Assembly (NCBI GenBank): GCA_934633985.1
Contig: CAKTYU010000001.1
Location: 1 to 64,000 of the forward strand
DNA: 64,000 nucleotides
Direction of reading: 5' to 3'
Origin: an uncultured Clostridia bacterium
GTDB lineage: Bacteria > Bacillota > Clostridia > Christensenellales > CAG-138
Shown: piece after piece, positions 34,507 to 42,462 of the stretch
Numbering within the stretch: position 1 is the stretch's first letter
Layout of the letters: every line of letters begins with the position of its first letter
The notes under the pieces: model-generated
The model's database searches: none
The model's input: only the letters and a program-made list of their open reading frames with translations
Told to the model about the DNA's origin: nothing
Made by a program: the position numbers and the translations under genes

Positions 34507-34938
34507 TCACTCGTCCTTGAGGTTGTGCCCTGCGGTGCGGCTTATCCTCAGGCGGTTCATTGCGCGGGCAAGGCTGGCCTCCGCCATACGGTATTCCGCC
34601 ATGCTCTTTTTCTGCAAAAGCTCCTCCTCGGCGCGCTCCTTTGCCCGCTTTGCCCTGTTTGCGTCTATGTCCTCCGGGCGCTCGGCGGAGTCCACCAGCA
34701 GCAGCACATGGTTATCCTCGACCTTGATGAGGCCGGAGGATACCGCCGCCCGGTGCAATATGCCGTCCGGCGTGCGGAAGGTAAGCTCGCCCGGCACTAT
34801 GGCGCCTATGGCGTTTGCATGGTGCGCCAGCACCCCATAGGAGCCGTCTATGGCGGGAACGGATACGGATAGGCACTCCCCCCGGAAGAAGGGACCCTCC
34901 GCCGCCAGTATATCCAAGGTAAAAACGCCCTGCTCCAT
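34507..34938 (-). CDS. atpC: F-type ATP synthase epsilon subunit
   Basis: 143 residues from the ATG at 34938, which overlaps the atpD stop as TGATG; an in-frame GTG at 34941 is an alternative. The N-terminal beta-sandwich (FTLDILAAEGPFFRGECLSV, GSYGVLAHHANAIGAIVPGE) and C-terminal helical hairpin (ERAEEELLQKKSMAEYRMAEA) are both present, so the regulatory helices are not truncated. It is the last gene of atpBEFAGDC. Confidence 0.93.
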   Translation of the reverse strand: MEQGVFTLDILAAEGPFFRGECLSVSVPAIDGSYGVLAHHANAIGAIVPGELTFRTPDGILHRAAVSSGLIKVEDNHVLLLVDSAERPEDIDANRAKRAKERAEEELLQKKSMAEYRMAEASLARAMNRLRISRTAGHNLKDE

Positions 34939-36335
34939 CACGCGCCGCCCAGCTCCTTTGCTCTCCTTACCACGTCGTCCAGCGTGCCGGCGTTGAAGAA
35001 CGCCGCCTCGGGGTAGCCGTCCGCGCCGCCGGAGAGTATCTCGCCAAAGCCCCTGAGCGTTTCCGCCACGGGGACGAATATGCCGGGTATCCCGCTGAAC
35101 TTCTCCGCAACGTGCATGGGCTGGGAGAGGAAGCGCTGTATGCGCCTCGCCCTTGCGACGGTTTTTTTGTCCTCGCTGCTAAGCTCGTCCATGCCCAGTA
35201 TTGCGATTATATCCTGAAGCTCGCTGTATTTTTGCAGCGTCTCCTGCACGCCGCGGGCTATGCGGTAATGCTCCTCGCCTATGACGTCCGGCTCTAATAT
35301 GCGGGAGGAGGAGGCGAGGGGGTCAACGGCGGGGTAAATGCCCTGCTCCGCTATCTTGCGGCTCAGCACCGTAGTGGCGTCCAAATGCGAAAAGGTAGTC
35401 GCGGGGGCGGGGTCGGTAAGGTCGTCCGCAGGGACGTATACCGCCTGGACCGACGTGACGGAGCCGCTGCGGGTGGAGGTTATGCGCTCCTGCATTGCGC
35501 CCATCTCATCCGCAAGGGTGGGCTGGTAACCCACGGCGGAGGGCATACGCCCGAGCAGGGTGGATACCTCGCTGCCCGCCTGGGCGAAGCGGAATATGTT
35601 GTCTATAAAGAGCAGCACGTCCTTATGGGACGCATCACGGAAGTATTCAGCCATGGTAAGGCCGGAAAGTGCCGCCCTCATGCGTACGCCGGGGGACTCG
35701 TTCATCTGACCGAAAACCATGGCGGTCTTATCCGCCACGCCGCTTTGATGCAGCTCGTTCCAGAGGTCGTTTCCCTCCCTGCTGCGCTCGCCCACGCCGG
35801 TGAATACCGAGTAGCCGCCGTGCTCCATGGCAACGTTGTGTATGAGCTCCTGAATAAGCACCGTCTTGCCCACGCCGGCGCCGCCGAAAAGGCCTATTTT
35901 GCCGCCCTTGGGGTAAGGCTCCATCAGGTCTATAACCTTTATACCGGTCTCCAGCACCTCGGCGGCGGGGCGCTGATCCGAAAATTTCGGCGGCCTGCGG
36001 TGTATCTCCCAAAGCTCGCTGCCCTCCGGCACGTCCCCCATGCCGTCTATGGGCTGGCCCAGCACGCTGAACATGCGCCCGAGGGTAACGCTGCCCACCG
36101 GCACCCGTATGCCGTGCCCCGTCGGGGCCACCTTCATGCCGCGGCAGAGGCCGTCGCCGGAGTCCATGAGCACGCAGCGTACGGTGTTGCCGCCTATGTG
36201 CTGCTCTACCTCCATGGTGAGGGTACGCCCCTCTAACTCGACGGTCAAGGCCTGATTTATCGCCGGCAGATCGCCGTCAAATCTTACATCTATCACCGGA
36301 CCGGATATGCCGGTTATCGCTCCCTGTGTCATCAT
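34938..36335 (-). CDS. atpD: F-type ATP synthase beta subunit
   Basis: 465 residues. The P-loop GGAGVGKT, the catalytic Glu region GVGERSREGNDLW, FIDNIFRFAQAGSEVS, and the hinge GIYPAVDPLASSSR are all present, so the catalytic sites look intact. The start (ATG ATG) overlaps the atpG stop by 4 bases and has AGGAG 8 bases upstream. It binds and turns over ATP in F1. Confidence 0.97.
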   Translation of the reverse strand: MMTQGAITGISGPVIDVRFDGDLPAINQALTVELEGRTLTMEVEQHIGGNTVRCVLMDSGDGLCRGMKVAPTGHGIRVPVGSVTLGRMFSVLGQPIDGMGDVPEGSELWEIHRRPPKFSDQRPAAEVLETGIKVIDLMEPYPKGGKIGLFGGAGVGKTVLIQELIHNVAMEHGGYSVFTGVGERSREGNDLWNELHQSGVADKTAMVFGQMNESPGVRMRAALSGLTMAEYFRDASHKDVLLFIDNIFRFAQAGSEVSTLLGRMPSAVGYQPTLADEMGAMQERITSTRSGSVTSVQAVYVPADDLTDPAPATTFSHLDATTVLSRKIAEQGIYPAVDPLASSSRILEPDVIGEEHYRIARGVQETLQKYSELQDIIAILGMDELSSEDKKTVARARRIQRFLSQPMHVAEKFSGIPGIFVPVAETLRGFGEILSGGADGYPEAAFFNAGTLDDVVRRAKELGGA

Positions 36336-37231
36336 GTTAAGCTCTCCTGATCGTTCTGCCGCTGCGCGCGGCTGCCTGCGGATATCTCGGTTATCTCCTG
36401 GGTTATGGCTGCCTGACGCGCGAGGTTATACTTTGCCCTGAGGGAGGAAAGAAGCTCCTCCGCGTTTCTGTTGGCGGAGCTCATGGCCTCCATGCGCGCC
36501 TTCTGCTCGGCGCAGAAGCTGTCCACGAGGGCGCTGTAAACGAAGCCCGAAATGTAGCTTCGCATCACCCCGTCCAGAACCGCCGAAAGGGAAGGCGAAA
36601 ACTCAAAGGGGCGCAGCACCGGCTCCTCCGGCTTTGGGCTGAAAAGGCGGCGGTGCAGCGGCAGCAGCCTCGTAAGCCTCACGGAATCCGCCATGGAGGT
36701 CTTCATATCGGTGTAAAGCACCATTATGTTGCTCAGCGCGCCGGACTCGAACCCATCCAGCAGCACCTCGCTTATCTCGCGCGCCCTGTGCATGGTGGGG
36801 TTCTGGGCGGTGTAGAGGAAGCTGTGCTTTATGGGTATACCGCGCTTTAAAAACCAGTGCCTGCCGTATTCGCCCACGACGTACAGCTCGGTATCCGGAT
36901 GCTCACAAAGCAGCTCCTCCGCCTTTTTAAGCACGTTGAGATTGTATGCCCCGGCCAGCCCCTTGTCCGCTGTGACCACGAGGCAGCCGTAGGTGCCGCC
37001 GCCGTACTCCTTAGAGTCGTCCGCATAGAAATACCTGCTCTTTACGTTGGTATCCACCCTGAATATGCGCTTTATCTCCTGACGGAGGGCGTCGAAATAC
37101 GGGCGGGTAAGGTCGAGCTCCTTCTTTGCCCGGCGCAGCTTCGCCTCGGATATGAGGTACATGGCGCGGGTTATCTTTTCTGTATCGCTTACGCCGCCTA
37201 TGTGCCGCTTTATCTCCTGTGCGTTTGCCAT
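36332..37231 (-). CDS. atpG: F-type ATP synthase gamma subunit
   Basis: 299 residues. Conserved N-terminal helix (IKRHIGGVSDTEKITRAMYL), Rossmann-like centre (CLVVTADKGLAGAYNLNVL) and C-terminal helix (MEAMSSANRNAEELLSSL, NLARQAAITQEITEI) are present. It forms the rotor shaft. Its ATG directly abuts the atpA stop. The C-terminus is slightly longer than usual (SRAQRQNDQESLT). Confidence 0.95.
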   Translation of the reverse strand: MANAQEIKRHIGGVSDTEKITRAMYLISEAKLRRAKKELDLTRPYFDALRQEIKRIFRVDTNVKSRYFYADDSKEYGGGTYGCLVVTADKGLAGAYNLNVLKKAEELLCEHPDTELYVVGEYGRHWFLKRGIPIKHSFLYTAQNPTMHRAREISEVLLDGFESGALSNIMVLYTDMKTSMADSVRLTRLLPLHRRLFSPKPEEPVLRPFEFSPSLSAVLDGVMRSYISGFVYSALVDSFCAEQKARMEAMSSANRNAEELLSSLRAKYNLARQAAITQEITEISAGSRAQRQNDQESLT

Positions 37232-38980
37232 TTAACTCGCCTCCCCGGCGGTGTACGCGGCCAAAAGGGCCTGCGCCTTGTCCAGCACGTCCTGCCGCAG
37301 CCCCTCCGTCAGGGCCGCGCCGCCCTGCAGCCGCTTTGTGATATCGGGGAAGGCGGCAAAGCCCGAAAGGAGGTATTGCCGGAATTTGTTTATCTCACTG
37401 CCGGACAGCTTTTCGAATATGTGGCCCTCCGCCGCGAGGAGAAGCACCACCTGCTGCCAGAGCGGGAAGGGGCTGCTGCGCTTTTGGCGCAGTATCTCCA
37501 TGAGGCTCCTGCCGTATTCAAGCTGCTCCTTGGTGGACTGGTCCAGATCGCTGGAGAACTGGGTGAATATCTCCATCTCCCTATATTGGGCGAGAGAGAG
37601 GCGCAGCGAACCCACGGCCTGCTTCATGGCCATGGTCTGGGCGGCGCTGCCTACGCGGGAGACGGAGAGGCCGATATTCACGGCCGGCCGCTGACCGGCG
37701 AAGAACAGGTCGCTTTCGAGGAATATCTGCCCGTCGGTTATGGATATTATGTTGGTGGGTATATAGGCGGAAACGTCCCCCGCCAAGGTCTCCACTATGG
37801 GCAGCGCGGTCATGCTTCCGCCGCCGAAGCCGGAGGAGAGCCTTGCCGAACGCTCCAGCAGCCTTGAATGGAGGTAAAACACGTCCCCGGGGTAAGCCTC
37901 GCGCCCGGGAGAGCGGCCGAGGAGCAGGCTGACGGTCCTGTACGCCACGGCATGCTTGGAAAGGTCGTCGTAAACGATGAGCACGTCGCGCCCCTGCTCC
38001 ATGAAGTATTCGCCCATGGCGCAGCCCGCATAGGGGGCTGCGTACTGCATGGAGGCGGAATCCCCCGCGCCGGCGCAGACTACTATGGTATATTCCATAG
38101 CCCCGCCCTTGCGGAAAAGCTCCACCGACTGGGCGACGGAGCTTGCCTTCTGGCCTATTGCAACGTATATGCAGATTACGTTTTTGCCCTTTTGGTTGAG
38201 TATGGCGTCCATTGCAATCGAGGTCTTGCCGGTCTGCCTGTCCCCGATTATAAGCTCGCGCTGCCCCCGCCCTATGGGGAACATGGAGTCTATGGCGAGT
38301 ATGCCGGTCTCAAGGGGGGTGTCCACGGGCTGACGCTCTATTATGCCGGGGGCGGGGCGCTCCAGCGGGAAATAGGCGGAGGACTCTATATCGCCCTTGC
38401 CGTCTATGGGGCCGCCCAAGCCGTCTACCACCCTGCCCAGCAGCCCCTCGCCGACGGGCACGCCCGCGGTCCTTCCGGTGCGCCTGACCTCGCTGCCCTC
38501 GCGGACGAGCTCATAGTAGCCAAAGAGTATGCAGCTTATGATGTTTTCCCGTATCTCCTGCACAATGCCGCGTATGCCGCCCTCAAAGAGCAGTATCTCG
38601 CCGTAGCGCGCGCGGCTCAGCCCGCTGAGCTTGGCTATGCCGTCGCCTGCGGAGAGGACGACGCCGCTTTCCTTTGCGTATATATCCGGCACCCAGCTCT
38701 TTACCGCGTCCCTTATGAGGGGTATGACGGAGCCGCCCTCTGGGGATATATCGGCTATTCGGCTGTCAAGCTGATTTAAAAGGTCGCGGGGGGTCCAGCT
38801 AAGGGTATCCTCGCCGCAGCAAAGCCTGAAACCGGGACCCATGCCCGGCTCGGGCATAAATTCCGGTTCTATATCGCCGTAATTCTTTTTTACATAGGCG
38901 GCGAGCCATGCCCAAAGCTCGTTGCCGGGCTTCCTTTCGCCGTATATGTAAGCCTTTCCCTCAGGAATCCGTCCGCTCAT
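37232..38980 (-). CDS. atpA: F-type ATP synthase alpha subunit with N-terminal delta-like extension
   Basis: 582 residues; usual length is about 500. The canonical alpha region starts near residue 84 (SVIPLIRDAVKSWVPD, then ESGVVLSAGDGIAKLSGL) and keeps the P-loop GDRQTGKT (246-253) and the Arg-containing SVSRVGSAAQ. Residues 1-83 are extra. A helix (20-33), a strand (38-45) and GPGFRLCCGEDTLSW plus helix PRDLLNQLDSRIAD match the order and spacing of the delta subunit C-terminal domain. The ATG has GGAGG 9 bases upstream and overlaps atpF by 20 bases, so the extension is translated. No atpH lies between atpF and atpA, its normal place. Confidence 0.93.
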   Translation of the reverse strand: MSGRIPEGKAYIYGERKPGNELWAWLAAYVKKNYGDIEPEFMPEPGMGPGFRLCCGEDTLSWTPRDLLNQLDSRIADISPEGGSVIPLIRDAVKSWVPDIYAKESGVVLSAGDGIAKLSGLSRARYGEILLFEGGIRGIVQEIRENIISCILFGYYELVREGSEVRRTGRTAGVPVGEGLLGRVVDGLGGPIDGKGDIESSAYFPLERPAPGIIERQPVDTPLETGILAIDSMFPIGRGQRELIIGDRQTGKTSIAMDAILNQKGKNVICIYVAIGQKASSVAQSVELFRKGGAMEYTIVVCAGAGDSASMQYAAPYAGCAMGEYFMEQGRDVLIVYDDLSKHAVAYRTVSLLLGRSPGREAYPGDVFYLHSRLLERSARLSSGFGGGSMTALPIVETLAGDVSAYIPTNIISITDGQIFLESDLFFAGQRPAVNIGLSVSRVGSAAQTMAMKQAVGSLRLSLAQYREMEIFTQFSSDLDQSTKEQLEYGRSLMEILRQKRSSPFPLWQQVVLLLAAEGHIFEKLSGSEINKFRQYLLSGFAAFPDITKRLQGGAALTEGLRQDVLDKAQALLAAYTAGEAS

Positions 38981-39443
38981 TCTGCCTGTCCTCCGGCTCC
39001 TCGCGAGGGAATCTCTCGTTAAAGAGCTTGTCTATGGCCTCGCGGGCTATGCTCACGGCTTCCTTATTCGCCTCGGCGATTATCCTCTGCCGCTGCAGCT
39101 CCGCCTGAGTGCGGGCGTCCGCGATGATCTTTTCCGCCTCGCCCCGGGCCGCGGCCTCCGCCGCTTCCCTTTCGGCCTCGGCCTTCTTCCGTGCCGCGTT
39201 TCGCATATCCTCAAGATCGGCGGCAAGCTCGCCCTCGCGCCGGCTGACCTCAGCGTCCCTGGCCTCGGCGGCCCTTACGGCCTCCGCCGCCTCTGCCTTC
39301 TGCTTTTCGTAGCCTGCTTGCCGCTTTTCCATAAAGGACTTCACCGGCTTAAAGAGAAGTATGTAAAGCCCGCCGGTGAGCAGCACGAAGTTGAACATGT
39401 GCAGCAGTATCTGCTGCCAGTCTATATTAAGAGGCACTCCCAT
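38961..39443 (-). CDS. atpF: F-type ATP synthase b subunit
   Basis: 160 residues. One N-terminal TM helix (ILLHMFNFVLLTGGLYILLF) with the typical FKPVKSFMEKRQ follow-on, then a long Ala/Glu/Lys-rich coiled coil and REAIDKLFNERFP at the end. Length is standard, so it carries no fused delta domain, unlike mycobacterial b-delta or longer b subunits. It forms the peripheral stalk, which normally attaches to F1 through delta. Confidence 0.94.
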   Translation of the reverse strand: MGVPLNIDWQQILLHMFNFVLLTGGLYILLFKPVKSFMEKRQAGYEKQKAEAAEAVRAAEARDAEVSRREGELAADLEDMRNAARKKAEAEREAAEAAARGEAEKIIADARTQAELQRQRIIAEANKEAVSIAREAIDKLFNERFPREEPEDRQNERTDS

Positions 39444-39458
39444 AAAAGACCTCCCGCT

Positions 39459-39818
39459 TTATAGCACGAATATGATAAGTATGACCACCAGCAGGGCGTA
39501 TATTATGGCTGTTTCCATAAACACCAGACCCAGCATAAGGGTGGTCCTTATCTTGTCCCCTGCCTCGGGCTGGCGGGCGGTGCCTTCGACGGCCTTGGAT
39601 ATCGCCATGCCCATGGCCAGCACGCCGCCCAAGGCGGCCACCGCTATGGCTATGCCGGCGCTGTATGCCTTGCTTATCGTCGCTCTTTCGCTCTGCTCCT
39701 GCGACGCCGCTTCCTCGGCGGGTGCGTCCTCGGCATAGGCGGGGAGGGCGAAGGAAAGTGAGGCGAGCATGAACGCCGCCGCGAGAATTAGGGTGAGTAT
39801 CCTTACAGACTTTTTCAT
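39459..39818 (-). CDS. atpE: F-type ATP synthase c subunit with N-terminal signal peptide
   Basis: 119 residues from the ATG at 39818, with GGAG 6 bases upstream. Residues 1-29 form a textbook Sec signal peptide (basic MKKSVR, hydrophobic core, ALPAYA cleavage site), and 30-48 an acidic linker. The c hairpin follows: helix 1 (about 49-78), polar loop ARQPEA (81-86), helix 2 with ion-binding Glu102 in FMETAIIY. At the place of the Na+-ligand Gln of Na+-type c rings there is Met69, while Thr103 and Tyr107 fit Na+-type. Ion choice is therefore unclear. Typical c subunits are 70-90 residues without a leader. Confidence 0.92.
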   Translation of the reverse strand: MKKSVRILTLILAAAFMLASLSFALPAYAEDAPAEEAASQEQSERATISKAYSAGIAIAVAALGGVLAMGMAISKAVEGTARQPEAGDKIRTTLMLGLVFMETAIIYALLVVILIIFVL

Positions 39819-39847
39819 ATATATCTCCAAAAAATGTTTTTTGAAGG

Positions 39848-40663
39848 TCAGGCTTTTTTGACTTTTTGGGGAAGCGGCTCGGCAGCCTCGCCGTAGAACA
39901 TGGTGGTGAGCATGGTCAGCACGTATGCCTGAATGAGGGCGTGCATAAGCGTGAACATCACCGCTACTATCACGGGCAGCACGAAGCTCAGCGCCGTATA
40001 GTGATATACCAGCTCCGTCACGAGCAGGCCGGAGAGCAGCGCGCCGAACAGCCTGAAGCTCATGGAGAGGGGGAGGGAGAAGTCCTTGAGCGCCCTGCCT
40101 ACGCCCTTTAGCCCCGCGCCCGCGGCGCCGCCGAATACTATGACGAGGTAGGACATCACGCCCAGGCTTATCGCCCCGTTGATATCCGAAAGAGGGGCCG
40201 GGAGGGCTATCGAACGCCCTGCGGCCGTCACCGCCTGAAAGCCGAACAGCTCAAAGAGGGTGCTGAGAAACACATAGCTGCCGGCGCTGAAGGCATAGGC
40301 CCCGAGGAACCTGTTGCGGTACGGGCTTGCGGAGGAGGCAAGGCCGTCAAAGCAGGATACCGCCGTTTCGAGGAGGAGCTGTCCCTTGCCAGGTATCTCC
40401 TTGAAGCGGGGAATGGCAAAGAGCCTTATGAGCAGCGCCCCGAGGAGCAGCAGGCAGGTTATTACAATAGAGGATACCAGCCCCGGCGCAACGTCAAAGC
40501 CGGGGAAGAGCAGTATCCTGTTTTCCTCGTGCAGCACCGCGTCCTGCATGGCGGCCTGCACATTTTCCCGCTCTGCGGAGGGGGCCAGCAGGGAGCCCGC
40601 CAGCAGCAGCGCAGCGATCGAGAGCCAAAGGACGATAAAGCGCGTCCTCGCTTTTTTTTCCAT
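39848..40663 (-). CDS. atpB: F-type ATP synthase a subunit
   Basis: 271 residues from the ATG at 40663; the ribosome site (GCGGAA) is weak and longer in-frame starts are no better. About six TM helices. The essential Arg204 is in SMSFRLFGALLSG, and the last helices read VAVMFTLMHALIQAYVLTMLT with the conserved Gln. It forms the ion half-channels against the c ring. It is the first gene of the operon; no atpI is seen upstream. Confidence 0.93.
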   Translation of the reverse strand: MEKKARTRFIVLWLSIAALLLAGSLLAPSAERENVQAAMQDAVLHEENRILLFPGFDVAPGLVSSIVITCLLLLGALLIRLFAIPRFKEIPGKGQLLLETAVSCFDGLASSASPYRNRFLGAYAFSAGSYVFLSTLFELFGFQAVTAAGRSIALPAPLSDINGAISLGVMSYLVIVFGGAAGAGLKGVGRALKDFSLPLSMSFRLFGALLSGLLVTELVYHYTALSFVLPVIVAVMFTLMHALIQAYVLTMLTTMFYGEAAEPLPQKVKKA

Positions 40664-40742
40664 AATTCCGCACTTACGCTTTCCGCGCCATAAAAACACG
40701 GCCCTATGGGGCCGGCGAATTGACGCATTATTATCGGCTGAT

Positions 40743-40771
40743 ATTATAGTCTTGCAAAAGCGATATGTAAA
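40743..40771 (-). promoter_or_regulatory. ATP synthase operon promoter
   Basis: On the minus strand TTTACA (40771-40766), 17 bases, TATAAT (40748-40743): near-consensus, about 80 bases upstream of atpB. Confidence 0.75.
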
Positions 40772-40922
40772 CATAAAAATTTAATGGGGCCGGTATAAGC
40801 GCACATTAAAGCACGCGGATATTTTTAAGGCCCGCCGCCTTGTAAAGGCAATGGGGCTGTGGTATCCTTTTTTTGTATGATGGGGCGAGGGCGGAATAAA
40901 CCGAAAAAGGGGAAAAGGATAG

Positions 40923-41546
40923 ATGGATAAGACCATAGAAATAGCCAAATGGCTCTGCGACAGCAACGGCGAATTTAAAAGCCTGAAGACAGACGAGGCC
41001 TTTTACCTCCTAAACGGGGTAATGGTGATGGCCAAGATATTCTTATATGCCAACGGACAGGGGGAGCTGATGGGCGACGCCGCAATAACCGCGGGGCGGA
41101 ACGGGGTCAGGATAGAAGGCCTCGAGGGGCGCAGGGCGGAGATAAACGCCGCAAGGCCGGAGTTTTCCGGCGACGAGCTGCACAGCCTCAAGACTATACT
41201 GCGGCGCTTTTCCTACGGCGATCCGGCGAGGATAATGGCGGGGCTTATGGATGCGGAGCCATTCAAGGCCCACATAACGTCAAAAGCCCCCGTTGAAATA
41301 GACATGAAGGACATACCCGAGCCGTTTTTGAAGTCTATGCGCGCAATAAAGGAGCAGTTCAAAGATTATTCCTTTGAATATGGCGTGGTAAAGGTGGCCG
41401 GCAGGAACTTCCTCACAGAAAAGGGCTTTGAGCTGCTGCCGGGGGAATACGGCGAGATAAGCAGGGCCATGAAGGAGGATATGCTGGAGAACGACAGGAT
41501 GTACAGGCTGTCCAGGGATAAAAACGGGGACCTTATACTGTGGTGA
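40923..41546 (+). CDS. Hypothetical protein
   Basis: 207 residues, start preceded by GGGGAAAAGGAT. There is no signal peptide or clear TM helix. The N-terminal part (IAKWLCDSNGEFKSLKTDEA, then GELMGDAAITAGRNGVRIEG) faintly recalls the Panacea/SocA-like (DUF4065) antitoxin layout, but the match is too weak to name. The C-terminal half is helical and charged. It stands alone between the divergent ATP synthase promoter and the converging iron regulator. Confidence 0.6.
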   Translation: MDKTIEIAKWLCDSNGEFKSLKTDEAFYLLNGVMVMAKIFLYANGQGELMGDAAITAGRNGVRIEGLEGRRAEINAARPEFSGDELHSLKTILRRFSYGDPARIMAGLMDAEPFKAHITSKAPVEIDMKDIPEPFLKSMRAIKEQFKDYSFEYGVVKVAGRNFLTEKGFELLPGEYGEISRAMKEDMLENDRMYRLSRDKNGDLILW

Positions 41547-41560
41547 TAAGGCCGATCAAA

Positions 41561-41938
41561 TCATTTTTCACCGCGGTGAAGCTCTGAGTGCCGCTTTAGG
41601 GCCTCGAAGGTTTCGTCGCTGATGTCGTGCTCCATTTTGCAGGCGTCCCGTGCGGCGGTTTCCTTATCCACCCCGAGCCGAATGAGGAAATCGGATAGTG
41701 TGGTGTGGCGCTCGTATATCTTTTTGGCTATGGCGAGGCCCGTCTGGGTAAGGGTAAGATAGCCGTCGCCGTCCATTTCAAGGTAGCCGTTGCTTTTTAA
41801 GATGCCCACGGCCCTGCTGACGCTGGGCTTGGAAAAGCCCATGTATTCGCCTACGTCGATGGAGCGCACGTCGCTGCTCTTTTGAGATAAAATATATATC
41901 GTTTCGAGATACATCTCTCCGGATTCCTGAAGATGCAC
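41561..41938 (-). CDS. DtxR/MntR-family metal-dependent regulator
   Basis: 125 residues from GTG at 41938, with GGAGGG 6 bases upstream; the longer frame to 42094 lacks a site. Winged helix at 15-65 (DVRSIDVGEYMGFSKPSVSR), then the dimerisation/metal region with CKMEHDISDETFEALKRH, which holds the Cys/Glu/His ligands of the family. There is no SH3-like third domain, as in MntR. It is divergent from feoA, and copies of the dyad GGTTAGC-N4-GCTAACC lie at its own promoter and at feo, so it probably represses both in response to Fe(II) (inference). Confidence 0.88.
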   Translation of the reverse strand: MHLQESGEMYLETIYILSQKSSDVRSIDVGEYMGFSKPSVSRAVGILKSNGYLEMDGDGYLTLTQTGLAIAKKIYERHTTLSDFLIRLGVDKETAARDACKMEHDISDETFEALKRHSELHRGEK

Positions 41939-41977
41939 GAAATTCCCTCCTTTGCAGAGATAGTATAATATCGTATC

Positions 41978-41995
41978 GGTTAGCAGAAGCATACC
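41978..41995. promoter_or_regulatory. DtxR-like operator, copy 1 (at the regulator gene)
   Basis: GGTTAGC, 4 bases, GCATACC: same 7-4-7 frame as the feoA site with two mismatches in the right arm. It lies 40-57 bases upstream of the regulator's GTG, next to a TATACT/TATTAT -10-like sequence on the minus strand. This suggests autoregulation. Confidence 0.5.
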
Positions 41996-42087
41996 ACAGA
42001 AGCAGGCCAAAATCAAGGCGCATGGGGCAAGGCCGCCAAAGCGAGGCGCAATGGGGCGGCAATGTAAAAAATATTTTAAAAAACCTG

Positions 42088-42116
42088 TTGACAAACAGTA
42101 GGGGCGTGGTTATAAT
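42088..42116 (+). promoter_or_regulatory. feo operon promoter
   Basis: Perfect consensus: TTGACA (42088-42093), 17 bases, TATAAT (42111-42116). The operator at 42124 covers the expected start site. Confidence 0.88.
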
Positions 42117-42123
42117 ACGATAT

Positions 42124-42141
42124 GGTTAGCGAGGGCTAACC
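42124..42141. promoter_or_regulatory. DtxR-like operator, copy 2 (perfect dyad)
   Basis: GGTTAGC-GAGG-GCTAACC, a perfect 7-bp inverted repeat with a 4-base spacer at about +1 to +18 of the consensus feo promoter. The core resembles the known DtxR/IdeR box built on TTAGGTTAGSCTAACCTAA, which is established for the family. Confidence 0.75.
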
Positions 42142-42157
42142 AATATTTTGAGGCTTC

Positions 42158-42175
42158 GGTTAGCCTATGCTAATG
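42158..42175. promoter_or_regulatory. DtxR-like operator, copy 3
   Basis: GGTTAGC-CTAT-GCTAATG, same frame with two mismatches in the last bases. It lies 34 bases downstream of copy 2 centre to centre, between that site and feoA. Confidence 0.6.
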
Positions 42176-42200
42176 AGATGCCGAAGGGAAGGATGCAATA

Positions 42201-42413
42201 ATGATGCCGCTTACTTTAGCAGAGGTGGGAGAAGAAAACGTCATTAAGAAGATCGGCGGAAAACAGGAGGTCAGGGCGCACCTTGAAAACCTCGGCTTTG
42301 TTGTGGGCGGGGTCGTAAGGGTCATAAGCACCATGGGCGGGAACGTGATAGTAAGCGTTAAGGAGTCCCGGGTGGCTATCAGCAAGGAAATGGCGCAGAA
42401 GATAATGGTTTGA
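42201..42413 (+). CDS. feoA: FeoA-family protein, first copy
   Basis: 70 residues with the SH3-like FeoA fold: MPLTLAEVGEENVIKKIGG, then the family pattern HLENLGFVVGGVVRVIST and VIVSVKESRVAISKEMAQKI. FeoA is a small cytoplasmic partner of the FeoB ferrous-iron transporter. It is the first gene of the feo operon, under the consensus promoter and dyads. It differs clearly from the second copy, so it is not a recent duplication. Confidence 0.9.
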   Translation: MMPLTLAEVGEENVIKKIGGKQEVRAHLENLGFVVGGVVRVISTMGGNVIVSVKESRVAISKEMAQKIMV

Positions 42414-42462
42414 GCTTCTGCGGCAGTTGAACTTAGAACATTTTTTAAGGAGGAGAACCGGC

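Noticed and set aside
38961..39443. b-delta fusion in atpF as an explanation for the missing delta
   Set aside because: AtpF is of normal length (160 residues) with only a TM helix and coiled coil, so the delta-like domain is not there.
41939..42094. Extended N-terminus of the DtxR-like regulator
   Set aside because: The extra codons carry no ribosome site and encode unrelated hydrophobic sequence; GTG at 41938 has an ideal GGAGGG.
42088..42200. Riboswitch in the feoA leader
   Set aside because: The only structures are the DtxR-like dyads covering the start site; no conserved aptamer core could be recognised.
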